Shown one piece after another: positions 44,215 through 53,995 of a stretch of 64,000 bases of DNA. Position numbers and translations under genes: made by a program. This stretch comes from Streptomyces hygroscopicus (GTDB taxonomy: Bacteria > Actinomycetota > Actinomycetes > Streptomycetales > Streptomycetaceae): NCBI GenBank assembly GCA_002021875.1, contig CP018627.1, positions 6,262,001 to 6,326,000 of the forward strand, written 5' to 3'. How positions within the stretch are numbered: position 1 is the stretch's first letter; the number at the start of each line of letters is the position of its first letter. A model generated the notes under the pieces. The model searched no databases. It worked only from the letters and a program-made list of their open reading frames with translations, and was not told where the DNA came from.

Positions 44215-45024
44215 ATGCGCATCGCCGTAGGACAGTTCACCGCCACCCCCGACTGGAAGGAGAACCTGGCCGCCTGCCAGGAACTCACCGCCGAGGCGGA
44301 GCGGGGCGGGGCGGATCTGCTCGTCCTCCCCGAGGGCGTGCTCGCCCGCTTCACCGAGGACCGGCACCGCATCCGTGAGGTGGCACAGCCCCTCGACGGC
44401 CCGTTCGTCACCGAGCTGCGCGCCGCCACCGCCGGCGGCAGGACCACGGTCGTGGTCGGCATCCATGAGCCGTCCGAGGACGGACGGGTGTTCAACACCC
44501 TGGTGGCGCTGCGCGACGGTGAGCTGATCGCCCGCTATCGCAAGATCCATCTCTATGACGCCTTCGGTGATCTGGAGTCGGCCAACGTCCGCCCCGCGGC
44601 GGAGCCCCCCGTCGTCATCGATGTCGCGGGCACCAAGGTCGGCCTGATGACCTGCTACGACGTGCGCTTCCCGGAGCTGGCCCGGCTGCTGGTGGATGCC
44701 GGTGCCGAGGTGCTGGCCCTGCCCGCGGCGTGGGTGCGCGGCCCCGCCAAGGAACGGCACTGGGAGGTCATGGCCACCGCACGGGCCCTGGAGAACACCT
44801 GCTGGGTGGCGGCGAGCGGCGAATGCGGCCCGCGCAACATCGGCAACAGCCTCATCGTCGACCCCCTGGGCACCGTCCGCTCCCGCCTCGCCGCGGCCCC
44901 CGGACTGGCCTGGGCCGACGCCGACCCCGACACCACCGCCGCGGCCCGTCGCACCCTCCCGGTGCTGGCCAACCGCCGGTTCGCCGTCGACCCGACCGTC
45001 ATCCCCCTCGGAGCGCCCCAGTGA
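44215..45024 (+). CDS. Carbon-nitrogen hydrolase (nitrilase superfamily amidase)
   Basis: 269 residues with the Glu-Lys-Cys triad: LLVLPEGVLARF (~residue 41), LIARYRKIHLYDAFGDLESA (~109) and VGLMTCYDVRFPELARLL (~146). The pattern is closest to the Nit1/omega-amidase branch (deaminated glutathione or 2-oxo-acid amidases), which releases ammonia from amides. There is no signal peptide. ATG 44215 lies 19 bp after the previous stop, and the gene overlaps the next by 4 bp (GTGA). In this operon it probably hydrolyses the imported compound; the substrate is unknown. Confidence 0.92.
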   Translation: MRIAVGQFTATPDWKENLAACQELTAEAERGGADLLVLPEGVLARFTEDRHRIREVAQPLDGPFVTELRAATAGGRTTVVVGIHEPSEDGRVFNTLVALRDGELIARYRKIHLYDAFGDLESANVRPAAEPPVVIDVAGTKVGLMTCYDVRFPELARLLVDAGAEVLALPAAWVRGPAKERHWEVMATARALENTCWVAASGECGPRNIGNSLIVDPLGTVRSRLAAAPGLAWADADPDTTAAARRTLPVLANRRFAVDPTVIPLGAPQ

Positions 45025-45968
45025 ACATCCCCATGAGACGTCCCCTGGCCACCGTGGCGACCGCCCTGTCCTGTTGTCTCGCCCTGGCCGCCTGCGGAGC
45101 CAACCCGCCCCAGGCGGAGGGCGCCGCGGACTCCTCCGGCGGCTCCAAGGCGGCCCCGGCCAAGCTGGCCGAGGACAAGGCGCTGCACGCCGCGCTGCCC
45201 GCGAGGAACCGCACCTCCGGCACGCTGGTATCGGTCAACAACGGCTCCTTCCCGCCGTACGAGATCGCCGGCTCGGACGGCCACAGCCTCACCGGTGCCT
45301 CCGCCGACCTCGCCGAAGCGCTCGGCCAGGTCCTCGGCGTGAAGATCCGGCATGTGACCACCGACGGGCTGCCCAGCCAGCTCACCGGCATCAAGGCGGG
45401 CCGCTACGACTTCGCCCTCGGCCCCGTCGGCGACTTCAAGGACCGGCAGGGCGCCAACGACTTCGTCGACTGGGTGCGCGAGTTCGTCGTCTTCGCCGTG
45501 CCCAAGGGCAATCCGCACCACATCAGCTCCCTGGCCGACACCTGCGGACAGCGGATCGCGGTGATGGCGGGCGGCTCCGCCGAGGGAGTCATCAAGAAGC
45601 AGTCGCTCACCTGCGAGAAGGACGGCGAGAAGGCCGTGAAGGTCCAGTCGTACAAGGACCAGCCGGGCTCCATCCTGGCCGTCCGCTCCGGCCGCGCGGA
45701 CGCCTTCTTCTCCTCCCAGGCGCCGCTCACCTACTTCGTGGCGCAGGCCAAGGACCAGCTCGAACTGACCGGCACCGGCAAGGGCAACGGCTTCGACGAC
45801 CTCTACCAGGGCGCGGTCGTCGCCAAGGACTCCCCGCTGCGCGACGTGCTCCTCAAGGCACTTCGGAAGCTCATCGACGACGGCACCTACGGAAAGATCA
45901 TGAAGAAGTGGGGCCTGTCCGCCAACACCCTCGACAAGCCGGGCGTCAACCTCGGCGGCCCGTCCTGA
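45021..45968 (+). CDS. ABC transporter substrate-binding lipoprotein (amino-acid type)
   Basis: 315 residues. Lipoprotein signal RRPLATVATALSCCLALAAC (lipobox LAAC), linker, then an SBP family 3 domain: GTLVSVNNGSFPPYEIAGSD, GASADLAEALGQVLGVKIRH, LTGIKAGRYDFALGPVGDFK, and the closing DVLLKALRKLIDDGTYGKIMKKWGL. It captures a polar amino-acid-like ligand outside the membrane for the permease and ATPase encoded next. GTG 45021 overlaps the amidase stop; an ATG four codons later is an alternative. Confidence 0.93.
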   Translation: MNIPMRRPLATVATALSCCLALAACGANPPQAEGAADSSGGSKAAPAKLAEDKALHAALPARNRTSGTLVSVNNGSFPPYEIAGSDGHSLTGASADLAEALGQVLGVKIRHVTTDGLPSQLTGIKAGRYDFALGPVGDFKDRQGANDFVDWVREFVVFAVPKGNPHHISSLADTCGQRIAVMAGGSAEGVIKKQSLTCEKDGEKAVKVQSYKDQPGSILAVRSGRADAFFSSQAPLTYFVAQAKDQLELTGTGKGNGFDDLYQGAVVAKDSPLRDVLLKALRKLIDDGTYGKIMKKWGLSANTLDKPGVNLGGPS

Positions 45969-46007
45969 CCCCCGTCCCCCTGTTCCTGTGAGGAGGTGAG
46001 CCCGACT

Positions 46008-47041
46008 ATGGCCACCACGCAACCGTCGGCGACCCGGGGCGACCCGGGGAAGGCCGATCCGCGGCCCGGAGCGGTCCCCGTCGTCGACGTGGCCGGAGCC
46101 TCTCCCGTCCGCCATCCGCTGCGCTGGCTCGCGGTGCTGGTCCTCGCGGTGCTCGGCGCCCAGCTCGTGCACTTCCTGGTCACCAACCCGCACTTCGAAT
46201 GGGGCACCGTCGGCGCCTACTTCGGCGCCCAGGTCATCGGGCAGGGCATCGCCACCACGGTCGAGCTGACCGCCGTCGCCATGCTCATCGGCATCGTCGG
46301 CGGCGTGCTCGTCGCGGTGGGCCGGATGTCGGACAACCGCGTGCTCAGCACGGTCTGCGGTGCCTACGTCTGGTTCTTCCGCGGCATCCCGGTGCTGGTG
46401 CAACTGGTCTTCTGGTACAACCTCTCGGCGCTGCTGCCCAGGGTCTCCTTCGGCGTGCCGTTCGGCCCCGAGTTCATCAGCGGGCAGACCAACTCGCTGA
46501 TCACCCCCTGGCTCGCCGCCATCCTCGGGCTCGGCCTCAACGAGGCCGCGTACATGGCCGAGATCGTGCGCGGTGGTCTGCTGGGCGTCGACCACGGTCA
46601 GACCGAGGCCGCCGCCGCGCTCGGCATGGGCCGGGCCAGGGTTCTGCGGCGGGTCGTCCTCCCGCAGGCCATGCGGTTCATCGTGCCGCCCACCGGCAGC
46701 CAGGTCATCAACATGCTCAAGGCGACCTCGCTGGTGAGCGTGCTCGCCCTGGCCGATCTGCTCTACACGGTCCAGTCGATCTACAACCGCACCTTCGAGA
46801 CCATCCCCCTGCTGATCGTGGCCTGCCTGTGGTACCTGGTCATGACGTCGGTGCTGTATGTCGGCCAGTCGTTCATCGAGCGGTACTACGCCCGCGGGGC
46901 GAGCCGCCAGGCCCCCCAGAGGTTCTGGGACTTCGCGCTCTTCCGCCGACGCCCGGACGTCACGTCCCCGGCGCCGGAGGACGGCTCCCCCACCGAGGAC
47001 GGCTCCCCCACCAAGGACGGCCCCCTCTCCAAGGAGGACAC

Positions 47042-47045
<4 letters not shown>
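46008..47045 (+). CDS. Amino-acid-type ABC transporter permease
   Basis: 345 residues with a ~40-residue cytoplasmic N terminus, 5-6 membrane helices and the HisM-type pattern: [39 protein letters not shown], and the EAA loop [24 protein letters not shown]. The C-terminal tail is Pro/Asp-rich ([18 protein letters not shown]). ATG 46008 is preceded by a near-perfect GGAGGTGA ~8 nt upstream. The stop overlaps the ATPase start (ATGA). One permease gene implies a homodimeric channel. Confidence 0.94.
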
Positions 47046-47854
<809 letters not shown>

Positions 47855-47867
47855 GGGAACCGGGACG

Positions 47868-47891
47868 CCGGCGGGGAGCCGCCCCCGCCGG
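47868..47891. terminator. Terminator between ABC operon and Nudix gene
   Basis: CCGGCGGGG (47868-47876) and CCCCGCCGG (47883-47891) form a perfect 9-bp stem between the convergent genes. Confidence 0.75.
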
Positions 47892-47910
47892 TCGGGGCAC
47901 CGGGCGCGGT

Positions 47911-48360
47911 TCAGGACGGCCGCAGGGCGTGCGGCAGCGCGTCGATGAGCGTGCGGTCGTGGTCGTAGGAGAGGCGGCGGCGGGCCGCGTCCGGGGGCAG
48001 CCAGAGCAGGCGGTCGACCTCGCGGTTGGGCACGAAGATCTCGTCGTCGACGGCCTCCGCCGCCCAGTAGCGGACCTCCTTGGGGCGGCCGTTGGCCATG
48101 TAGTGAACGGTGGGCAGCACCGCCCCCGGGGCACAGCCCATACCGGTCTCCTCGACGACCTCGCGCACCGCGCCGTGCAGCGCGTCCTCGCCGGGCTTCA
48201 GCTTGCCCTTGGGGTGGGACCAGTCGTCGTAGCGGGGGCGGTGGACGAGGGCGATCTCCAGCCCGCCGCCGTGCGGGGACCGTCGCCACAGCACACAGCC
48301 CGCCGCCAGGACCGTCCCGGTGTCCGCTCCCCCGTCACCACGGGAATCTGACCGGTTCAT
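47911..48360 (-). CDS. NUDIX hydrolase
   Basis: 149 residues with a complete Nudix box, GKLKPGEDALHGAVREVVEE then TGM (GX5EX7REUXEEXGU, ~residues 55-77). It hydrolyses nucleoside diphosphate derivatives; the exact substrate is unknown. In Streptomyces and mycobacteria such a MutT1-like gene commonly lies beside the CHAD/ppk locus, as here (CHAD protein and Ppk immediately upstream). ATG 48360; no signal peptide. Confidence 0.93.
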   Translation of the reverse strand: MNRSDSRGDGGADTGTVLAAGCVLWRRSPHGGGLEIALVHRPRYDDWSHPKGKLKPGEDALHGAVREVVEETGMGCAPGAVLPTVHYMANGRPKEVRYWAAEAVDDEIFVPNREVDRLLWLPPDAARRRLSYDHDRTLIDALPHALRPS

Positions 48361-48450
48361 CCGCCGTCTCCCTCCCCGGTCTCCGATGTCCGCCGCGTTC
48401 TTCGTGCGGCTGCGTCGTCTCTTGTTACCGCTCGCCCCGGGCGTCCGCCG

Positions 48451-50184
48451 TCAGGAGGCTCTGGTGGCCACACGCCGCCAGATCCGGCCGAACGCGAAGC
48501 GGGCCGCCTCGACCTCATGCCGCTGATCGGCGTGGAGCACGCCCAGCGCGTACGCCGTCGCCGGGGCGATCCGGGGCGTACGGGCGGCTGCCGCCGCGGC
48601 GGCGGCGGCCTCGGCCGCGTCGCGGTGGCGCTCCAGCGCCTGTCCGGCGGCCAGCAGCCTTACGGACAGCGGCGGCTCGGCGTCCGCGGTGCCGGACCCA
48701 CCCGGCCCGGACCCACCCGGCCCGCCTGCCCCGTCCGGCTGCTGCCACACCTGGTCGAGCACCTCCAGGGCGTACCGCCGCAGCCGCAGCAGATGGCGCA
48801 CCTGGTGCCAGGGGGCGTCCTGGCGCTCGCTGGCGGGCGGGGCGTCCGCCGCCGAGGTCGCGGCCAGGCCGTGGACCAGCGCCTCCGCGTTGTACGGATG
48901 TCCGGCGCGGATCAGCGGCAGCGCCTCCACCGCCTCGGCCAGCCGCCGGTTCGCCAGTTCGGCGAGCGGCGGCAGCACCTGCCCTGCGGGGCGGGCGGCG
49001 TTGGCCTCGTCGAGCGGGGCGTCGGAGGCGAGCAGGGCGACGGTGTCGGCGACCGCGTGGAAGCGGGAGGAGCCGAGCGCCTCCAGGGCCGCGGTGTGGG
49101 CCCGGGTCCGGGCCAGGGTGAGCTGGCGCTCCAGCAGCGCTCCGGCGCGGGCCGCGCCCACGGTCAGCGCCCCGCCGCGGGCCTCCTCCTCGGCACCGGC
49201 CCGCTGATGGGCCGCGCCCGGCTGGCCGGGCCGGTCGGCCTTCTCGCCCTTGGCGCCCCGGCCGTTCTTGTCACCGCGCTCGCCGCGCTCACCGCGCCGC
49301 CGTCCGGCCGCCCGGCCCTCGTCCCTGGACGTCCCGGCCGCGCCCTCGGCGCCGCCGCCCGGATCGGCCGGACCGGACCGCGCACCCTGCCCCCCGACAG
49401 GGTCCGCGGCTCCGCTTCCCGGCGCACCGGCGGCCAGGGAGACACTGCGGCGTGCGGCACGGGTGGAACGGGGCGGGACGGAGGCGGCGGTACCGGCAGC
49501 ACCGCCCGTACCGCCGGCGCCCGCGGTGCCGGAGGGGCCGCCCGCGCCGTCGACCGCGATCGTGACCCCGCCACGCGGGGAGCGCGCCGCGCTCGTGGCA
49601 TGCGCGGCGTTCGTGGCGCCCTCGGCGGGCCACTCACCGGGGCTCGCGACCTCGGCGGCCGTCCCCTCGGCCTGCGACGACCGGTCGGAGGGGCCACCCG
49701 CGCCCGAGAGCCGGTACAGGGCGCCGCGCAGCCGGTCCAGCCGCTCGGCGTAGGCGTGCTCCCGCGCCAGCGTGCCCGACAGCCAGGCCAGCTCGGTCCG
49801 CAGCTGATCGGACCAGGCCGTGTCGGTGAGCGGGCGGTAGACGTAGAGTGCGCCGCTGATCCGCCGCGCGGCGCGGCGCAGCAGTCGGGCGGCCTCGGCC
49901 GCCTCGTGCACATCGGAGCCGCTCTCGCGGTGCAGCCGCAGGCTGCGGAGAAAGTCCCCGGCCTGGGCGTGCAGATACGCCGACAGCACCTCACCGGCCG
50001 TCGCCGACTCCCACGAAGGTGCCGCCGCGGCCTCCGCCGCCCGGTCCCGCACACCCCGGTCGGCCGTGCCCCGGTCCGCCGTCACACCGCGATCCGTCAC
50101 ACCGCGATCCGTCGCACCCCGGTCCGCCATGCCGTCCGCCCCTGGGCAGGGCGGGGCGGCGGCCGGATCCGCGGCGCCCGTCAT
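48451..50184 (-). CDS. CHAD domain-containing protein with a long disordered insert
   Basis: 577 residues. The N-terminal ~40 residues are repeats of ADRG(V/A)TDRG. The first CHAD half has the conserved histidine helix SLRLHRESGSDVHEAAEAARLLRRAARRISGALYVYRPLTD. A ~170-residue Ala/Gly/Arg/Pro-rich low-complexity insert follows, then the second helical half (ALLERQLTLARTRAHTAALEALGSSRFHAV; ...HPYNAEALVHGL; PWHQVRHLLRLRRYALEVLDQVW). CHAD proteins bind inorganic polyphosphate. The gene starts 17 nt after ppk on the same strand, so a role in polyphosphate handling fits. The low-complexity insert splitting the domain is unusual. The start is uncertain (weak ribosome-binding site). Confidence 0.85.
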   Translation of the reverse strand: MTGAADPAAAPPCPGADGMADRGATDRGVTDRGVTADRGTADRGVRDRAAEAAAAPSWESATAGEVLSAYLHAQAGDFLRSLRLHRESGSDVHEAAEAARLLRRAARRISGALYVYRPLTDTAWSDQLRTELAWLSGTLAREHAYAERLDRLRGALYRLSGAGGPSDRSSQAEGTAAEVASPGEWPAEGATNAAHATSAARSPRGGVTIAVDGAGGPSGTAGAGGTGGAAGTAASVPPRSTRAARRSVSLAAGAPGSGAADPVGGQGARSGPADPGGGAEGAAGTSRDEGRAAGRRRGERGERGDKNGRGAKGEKADRPGQPGAAHQRAGAEEEARGGALTVGAARAGALLERQLTLARTRAHTAALEALGSSRFHAVADTVALLASDAPLDEANAARPAGQVLPPLAELANRRLAEAVEALPLIRAGHPYNAEALVHGLAATSAADAPPASERQDAPWHQVRHLLRLRRYALEVLDQVWQQPDGAGGPGGSGPGGSGTADAEPPLSVRLLAAGQALERHRDAAEAAAAAAAAARTPRIAPATAYALGVLHADQRHEVEAARFAFGRIWRRVATRAS

Positions 50185-50200
50185 CCCGGCCGGTGACAGG

Positions 50201-52450
50201 TCATGTCGTTGAACCACGCCGTCGCCTCCGGGCGTCGATGAGCATCTCCTGAACGTTCCGCAGCGGCTGGCCTTCCGCGTCCGTCGCATGCCGTGTCCAC
50301 TCCCCGTCCGGGCCCAGATGCCAGGAGGAGGTGGAGTCGGACATCCCGGTCTCCAGCAGGCGGTTGAGGGCGGCGCGGTGGCCGGGGTCGGTGACCCGCA
50401 CCAGCGCCTCGATCCGGCGGTCGAGGTTGCGGTGCATCATGTCGGCGCTGCCGATCCACACCTCCGGCTCGCCGCCGTTCCCGAACGCGAATACACGCGA
50501 ATGCTCCAGGAAGCGTCCGAGCACCGAGCGGACCCGGATGTTCTCCGAGAGCCCGGGGACGCCCGGACGCAGCGCGCAGATGCCGCGCACCCACACGTCG
50601 ACCGGCACTCCGGCCTGCGAGGCCCGGTAGAGGGCGTCGACGACGGCCTCGTCGACCATCGAGTTGACCTTGATCTTGACGTAGGACGGGCGCCCCGCCC
50701 GATGGTGGGTGATCTCCTTGTTGATCCGGGTGATCAGCCCGTCGCGCAGCGACTTGGGGGCGACCAGCAGCCGCCGGTAGTTCTCCCGCCGGGAGTAGCC
50801 GCTCAGCCGGTTGAAGAGGTCGGAGAGGTCGGCGCCGACCTGGGAGTTCGCCGTCAGCAGCCCCAGGTCCTCGTACAGCCGGGCGGTCTTGGGGTGGTAG
50901 TTGCCGGTGCCCACATGCGAGTAGCGGGTCAGGGTGTCGCCCTCCTGGCGGACCACCAGCGACAGCTTGCAGTGGGTCTTCAGACCCAGGAGGCCGTAGA
51001 CGACGTGGCACCCGGCCTCTTCCAGCTTCCGCGCCCACTTGATGTTGGCGTGCTCGTCGAAACGCGCCTTGATCTCCACGAGCACCAGCACCTGCTTGCC
51101 GGACTCGGCGGCGTCTATCAGCGCGTCGACGATCGGCGACTTGCCGGAGGTGCGGTAGAGCGTCTGCTTGATCGCCAGCACGTCCGGGTCGGCGGCAGCC
51201 TGCTCCAGGAACGCCTGCACGGAGGTGGAGAACGAGTCGTACGGGTGGTGGAGGAGGACGTCCCGCTCGCGCAGCGCCGCGAAGATGTCGGGCGGGGACG
51301 CGGACTCCACCTCGGCGAGGTCCCGGTGGGTGCCCGCCACGAACTTGGGGTACTTCAGCTCCGGCCGGTCCAGCGCGGCTATGCCGAACAGCCCGGTGAG
51401 GTCGAGCGGCCCCGGCAGCGGATAGACCTCGGCGTCCGAGATCTTCAGCTCGCGCACCAGCAGATCCAGCACATACGGGTCGATGGACTCCTCGACCTCC
51501 AGCCGCACCGGGGGCCCGAAGCGGCGGCGCAGCAGCTCCTTCTCCAGGGCCTGCAGGAGGTTCTCGGCGTCGTCCTCCTCGACCTCGAGGTCCTCGTTGC
51601 GGGTCACCCGGAACATGTGGTGCGCGAGCACCTCCATCCCCGGGAAGAGCGCCTCCAGATGCGCCGCGATCACGTCCTCCAGCGGCACATACCGCTGCGG
51701 CGACGCCTCCAGGATCCGGGAGAGCGACGGCGGGACCTTCACACGTGCGAAGTGATCATGCCCGCTCACGGGGTTGCGCACCACGACCGCGAGATTGAGC
51801 GAGAGCCCCGAGATATAGGGGAAGGGGTGCGCCGGGTCCACCGCGAGCGGGGTCAGCACGGGGAAGATCTGCTGCCGGAAGAGGGTGAAGAGGCGGGACT
51901 GCTCCTTCTCGGTGAGATCCGGCCAGCGGACCAGATGGATGCCCTCCTCCGCGAGCGTCGGGGCGACGTCCTGCTGATAGCAGGCGGCGTGCCGGGCCAT
52001 GAGCTCACGGGACCGGTTCCAGATCAGATCCAGCACCTCGCGCGGCTGCAGCCCGGAGGCCGAACGGGTGGCGACCCCGGTCGCGATGCGCCGCTTGAGG
52101 CCGGCGACCCGCACCATGAAGAACTCGTCCAGATTGCCCGCGAAGATCGCCAGGAAGTTGGCCCGCTCCAGCAGTGGGGTGGAGGGGTCCTCGGCCAGCT
52201 CGAGCACCCGCTCGTTGAACGCCAGCCAGCTGCGCTCCCGGTCCAGGAACCGCCCCTGCGGCAGCTCCCCGCCCGCCACATCGGGCCCGGCCCCCTCCTC
52301 GTACGAGTCCAGGTCGGCGTCGAGGTCGGGGTCGAGCGACCGCACCGGTGGCCCGGCGACAGCACGCGGCCGGTGCGCCGCGATGGACCCGACCGAGGGC
52401 TGGCGCTGGGGCTGGGGGGAAACCGATGCCTGACCGCTGCTGTCGCTCAT
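50201..52450 (-). CDS. ppk: RNA degradosome-type polyphosphate kinase
   Basis: 749 residues. After a ~70-residue disordered N terminus comes the PPK1 N domain ([38 protein letters not shown]), the head domain, and two PLD-like catalytic domains. The autophosphorylated His lies in [21 protein letters not shown]/metal residues in [20 protein letters not shown] and the second His in [20 protein letters not shown]. It makes polyphosphate from ATP reversibly. It is co-oriented with the downstream CHAD gene (17 nt). ATG 52450 is used. Pho regulation is plausible. Confidence 0.95.
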   Translation of the reverse strand: MSDSSGQASVSPQPQRQPSVGSIAAHRPRAVAGPPVRSLDPDLDADLDSYEEGAGPDVAGGELPQGRFLDRERSWLAFNERVLELAEDPSTPLLERANFLAIFAGNLDEFFMVRVAGLKRRIATGVATRSASGLQPREVLDLIWNRSRELMARHAACYQQDVAPTLAEEGIHLVRWPDLTEKEQSRLFTLFRQQIFPVLTPLAVDPAHPFPYISGLSLNLAVVVRNPVSGHDHFARVKVPPSLSRILEASPQRYVPLEDVIAAHLEALFPGMEVLAHHMFRVTRNEDLEVEEDDAENLLQALEKELLRRRFGPPVRLEVEESIDPYVLDLLVRELKISDAEVYPLPGPLDLTGLFGIAALDRPELKYPKFVAGTHRDLAEVESASPPDIFAALRERDVLLHHPYDSFSTSVQAFLEQAAADPDVLAIKQTLYRTSGKSPIVDALIDAAESGKQVLVLVEIKARFDEHANIKWARKLEEAGCHVVYGLLGLKTHCKLSLVVRQEGDTLTRYSHVGTGNYHPKTARLYEDLGLLTANSQVGADLSDLFNRLSGYSRRENYRRLLVAPKSLRDGLITRINKEITHHRAGRPSYVKIKVNSMVDEAVVDALYRASQAGVPVDVWVRGICALRPGVPGLSENIRVRSVLGRFLEHSRVFAFGNGGEPEVWIGSADMMHRNLDRRIEALVRVTDPGHRAALNRLLETGMSDSTSSWHLGPDGEWTRHATDAEGQPLRNVQEMLIDARRRRRGSTT

Positions 52451-52560
52451 GAATTCATTGTTCCGCGCCGGAGGCGAAGACGGCGTGGCGGAAGCGGGTG
52501 CGGAAACGGCACGGAGCCTCCGGTTCGACGAATTCGGCACAGCGGGCTGCATTCAGTGAT

Positions 52561-52590
52561 GCTCGCAACCAAGGTTGAATCGCCGGTAAC
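52561..52590 (-). promoter_or_regulatory. Possible PHO-box-like element upstream of ppk
   Basis: On the minus strand three degenerate units in 11-bp register can be read: GTTACCGGCGA, TTCAACCTTGG, TTGCGAGCATC, 110-140 bp before the ppk start. They match the GTTCACC consensus poorly, but the spacing and the gene's role fit PhoP control. Confidence 0.35.
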
Positions 52591-52683
52591 GGACACATGG
52601 CGCGTAGGAAATCGGGACCCATCCCCCAGGGGTCCGGCCCCCTGGGGTTCCGCCCTCTCAAGCCCTCCGGACGCGGGGCCGGC

Positions 52684-53616
52684 TCAGGTCTCGGTCCGGT
52701 ACATCAGGTCCGTCTCATGGGTGACAAAGCCGAGCCGTTCGTAGACCGCGACCGCGGCGAAGTTGTCGGCGTCCACGTAGAGCATCGCGGTCGGCACCCC
52801 CTGAGCCGCCAGATGCCGCAGCCCGACCGACGTGAGCGCCTTACCGAGACCGCCACCCTGCGCATCCGGCCGCACGCCCACGACGTACACCTCCCCCAGC
52901 CGCTCCTCGGCATGCTCCTTGGTCCAGTGGAAGCCGACGATCTGTCCATCGCGCTCGGCCAGGAAGAACCCCGCCGGATCGAACCACGGCTCACCCTTAC
53001 GGTCGTCCAGGTCACGCTGGGCGAGCGAGCCCTGCTCGGGGTGGTGGGCGAAGGCCGCCGCGTTCGCCGCCAGCCAGGCGGCGTCGTCCTCACCCGGCCG
53101 GAAGGTCCTTACGGTCACGCCCTCCGGCCACGTGGGCTCCGCAAGGCCCAGCTCCGTGAGCGACCCCAGGGGCCGGCGCATCTGCCGCAGCTCCCGGAAC
53201 AGCGTCAGCCCCAGCACCTGCGCCAGATGGCGCGCCGAGGCATGCCCCCCGTGCGCCCACACCCGCAGCCGCTTCCCCGATTCCCTCAGCAGGGTCACTC
53301 CCAGCGCCCGGCCGTGCCCCTGCCCGCGGTGCGCCGGATGCACGACCAGCTCGGCGGCCGGGGCCTCCACCGGGTCGGTGTCCTCGAGCTGCGCGTATCC
53401 CACCAGCTCCCCGCTCGGCTCCCGCAGCACCAGATGCCGCACCCCCTCCCGCCGCCCCCGTAGCTGCAGCCGCCCCTGCTCGGAGACGGCCTGCTGACCA
53501 TCGGCGCGCGCGGACTCCGCGACCAGCCGCAGCACATCCTGCGCCTCGGTGGGCGCCAGCTCCTCCAGCACATCGAGCCGCCGGGCCCCGGACGTCTCGT
53601 TCACCACGTCATTCAT
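52684..53616 (-). CDS. mshD: Mycothiol synthase
   Basis: 310 residues made of two tandem GNAT acetyltransferase domains. The first contains AAELVVHPAHRGQGHGRALG; the second contains VYVVGVRPDAQGGGLGKALT and LYVDADNFAAVAVYERLGF. MshD acetylates Cys-GlcN-Ins with acetyl-CoA to give mycothiol. Length and double-GNAT order match. The ATG at 53616 is 7 nt from a TAGGCT -10 element (53624-53629) with TTGCCG 16 bp further upstream and no Shine-Dalgarno, a good leaderless promoter. Confidence 0.95.
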   Translation of the reverse strand: MNDVVNETSGARRLDVLEELAPTEAQDVLRLVAESARADGQQAVSEQGRLQLRGRREGVRHLVLREPSGELVGYAQLEDTDPVEAPAAELVVHPAHRGQGHGRALGVTLLRESGKRLRVWAHGGHASARHLAQVLGLTLFRELRQMRRPLGSLTELGLAEPTWPEGVTVRTFRPGEDDAAWLAANAAAFAHHPEQGSLAQRDLDDRKGEPWFDPAGFFLAERDGQIVGFHWTKEHAEERLGEVYVVGVRPDAQGGGLGKALTSVGLRHLAAQGVPTAMLYVDADNFAAVAVYERLGFVTHETDLMYRTET

Positions 53617-53678
53617 GGAGCCGAGCCTACGGCGGCCCAATTGCGCGGCAAGCCGCTGCACAATTTATTACCGGCGGG

Positions 53679-53890
53679 TCACCCGGCTGCCCCACCCCCG
53701 TCGAGGACGTCGTCGGCGATACGGGAGAGATCCTCGGCGCTGGGCATCAGCTCCCGCACACGGGGCGGCAGCGCGGCGCAGGTGCTCACGGCGAGCGGTA
53801 CGTTGTCGCTCCGCGGGGCGTACTCGATCGTCCCTTGTCGCGGCTCTTCGCGATGAGGATCCCGAGGGTCGGGCGAGGTCGCCCCACACC
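53679..53890 (-). pseudogene. C-terminal relic of a DUF1016 (YhcG, PDDEXK-like) nuclease
   Basis: Two frames must be joined: RPRPTLGILIAKSRDKG, then after a 1-nt frameshift near 53834 TIEYAPRSDNVPLAVSTCAA and LPPRVRELMPSAEDLSRIADDVLD, with a stop at 53679. This resembles the C terminus of DUF1016/YhcG nucleases (GLLLCKSK...EYALRG...PIGV...LPEELR..LPS). The rest of the gene is gone. No start signals are present. It fills most of the mshD/nucleotidase gap. Confidence 0.6.
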
Positions 53891-53995
53891 GTTGACCATC
53901 GGCTACCAGCTCTTAACCTCCCGCCCCTGCCCCGCTACGCGCGTTGACCGTAAGCTGCGCCCCACCATCCACCACGGGGTACACAAGGGGACGAC

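Noticed and set aside
52684..53616. Calling the double-GNAT protein a generic acetyltransferase
   Set aside because: Two full GNAT domains in 310 residues with MshD-type motifs, in a genome that also has mshA, make mycothiol synthase the better call.
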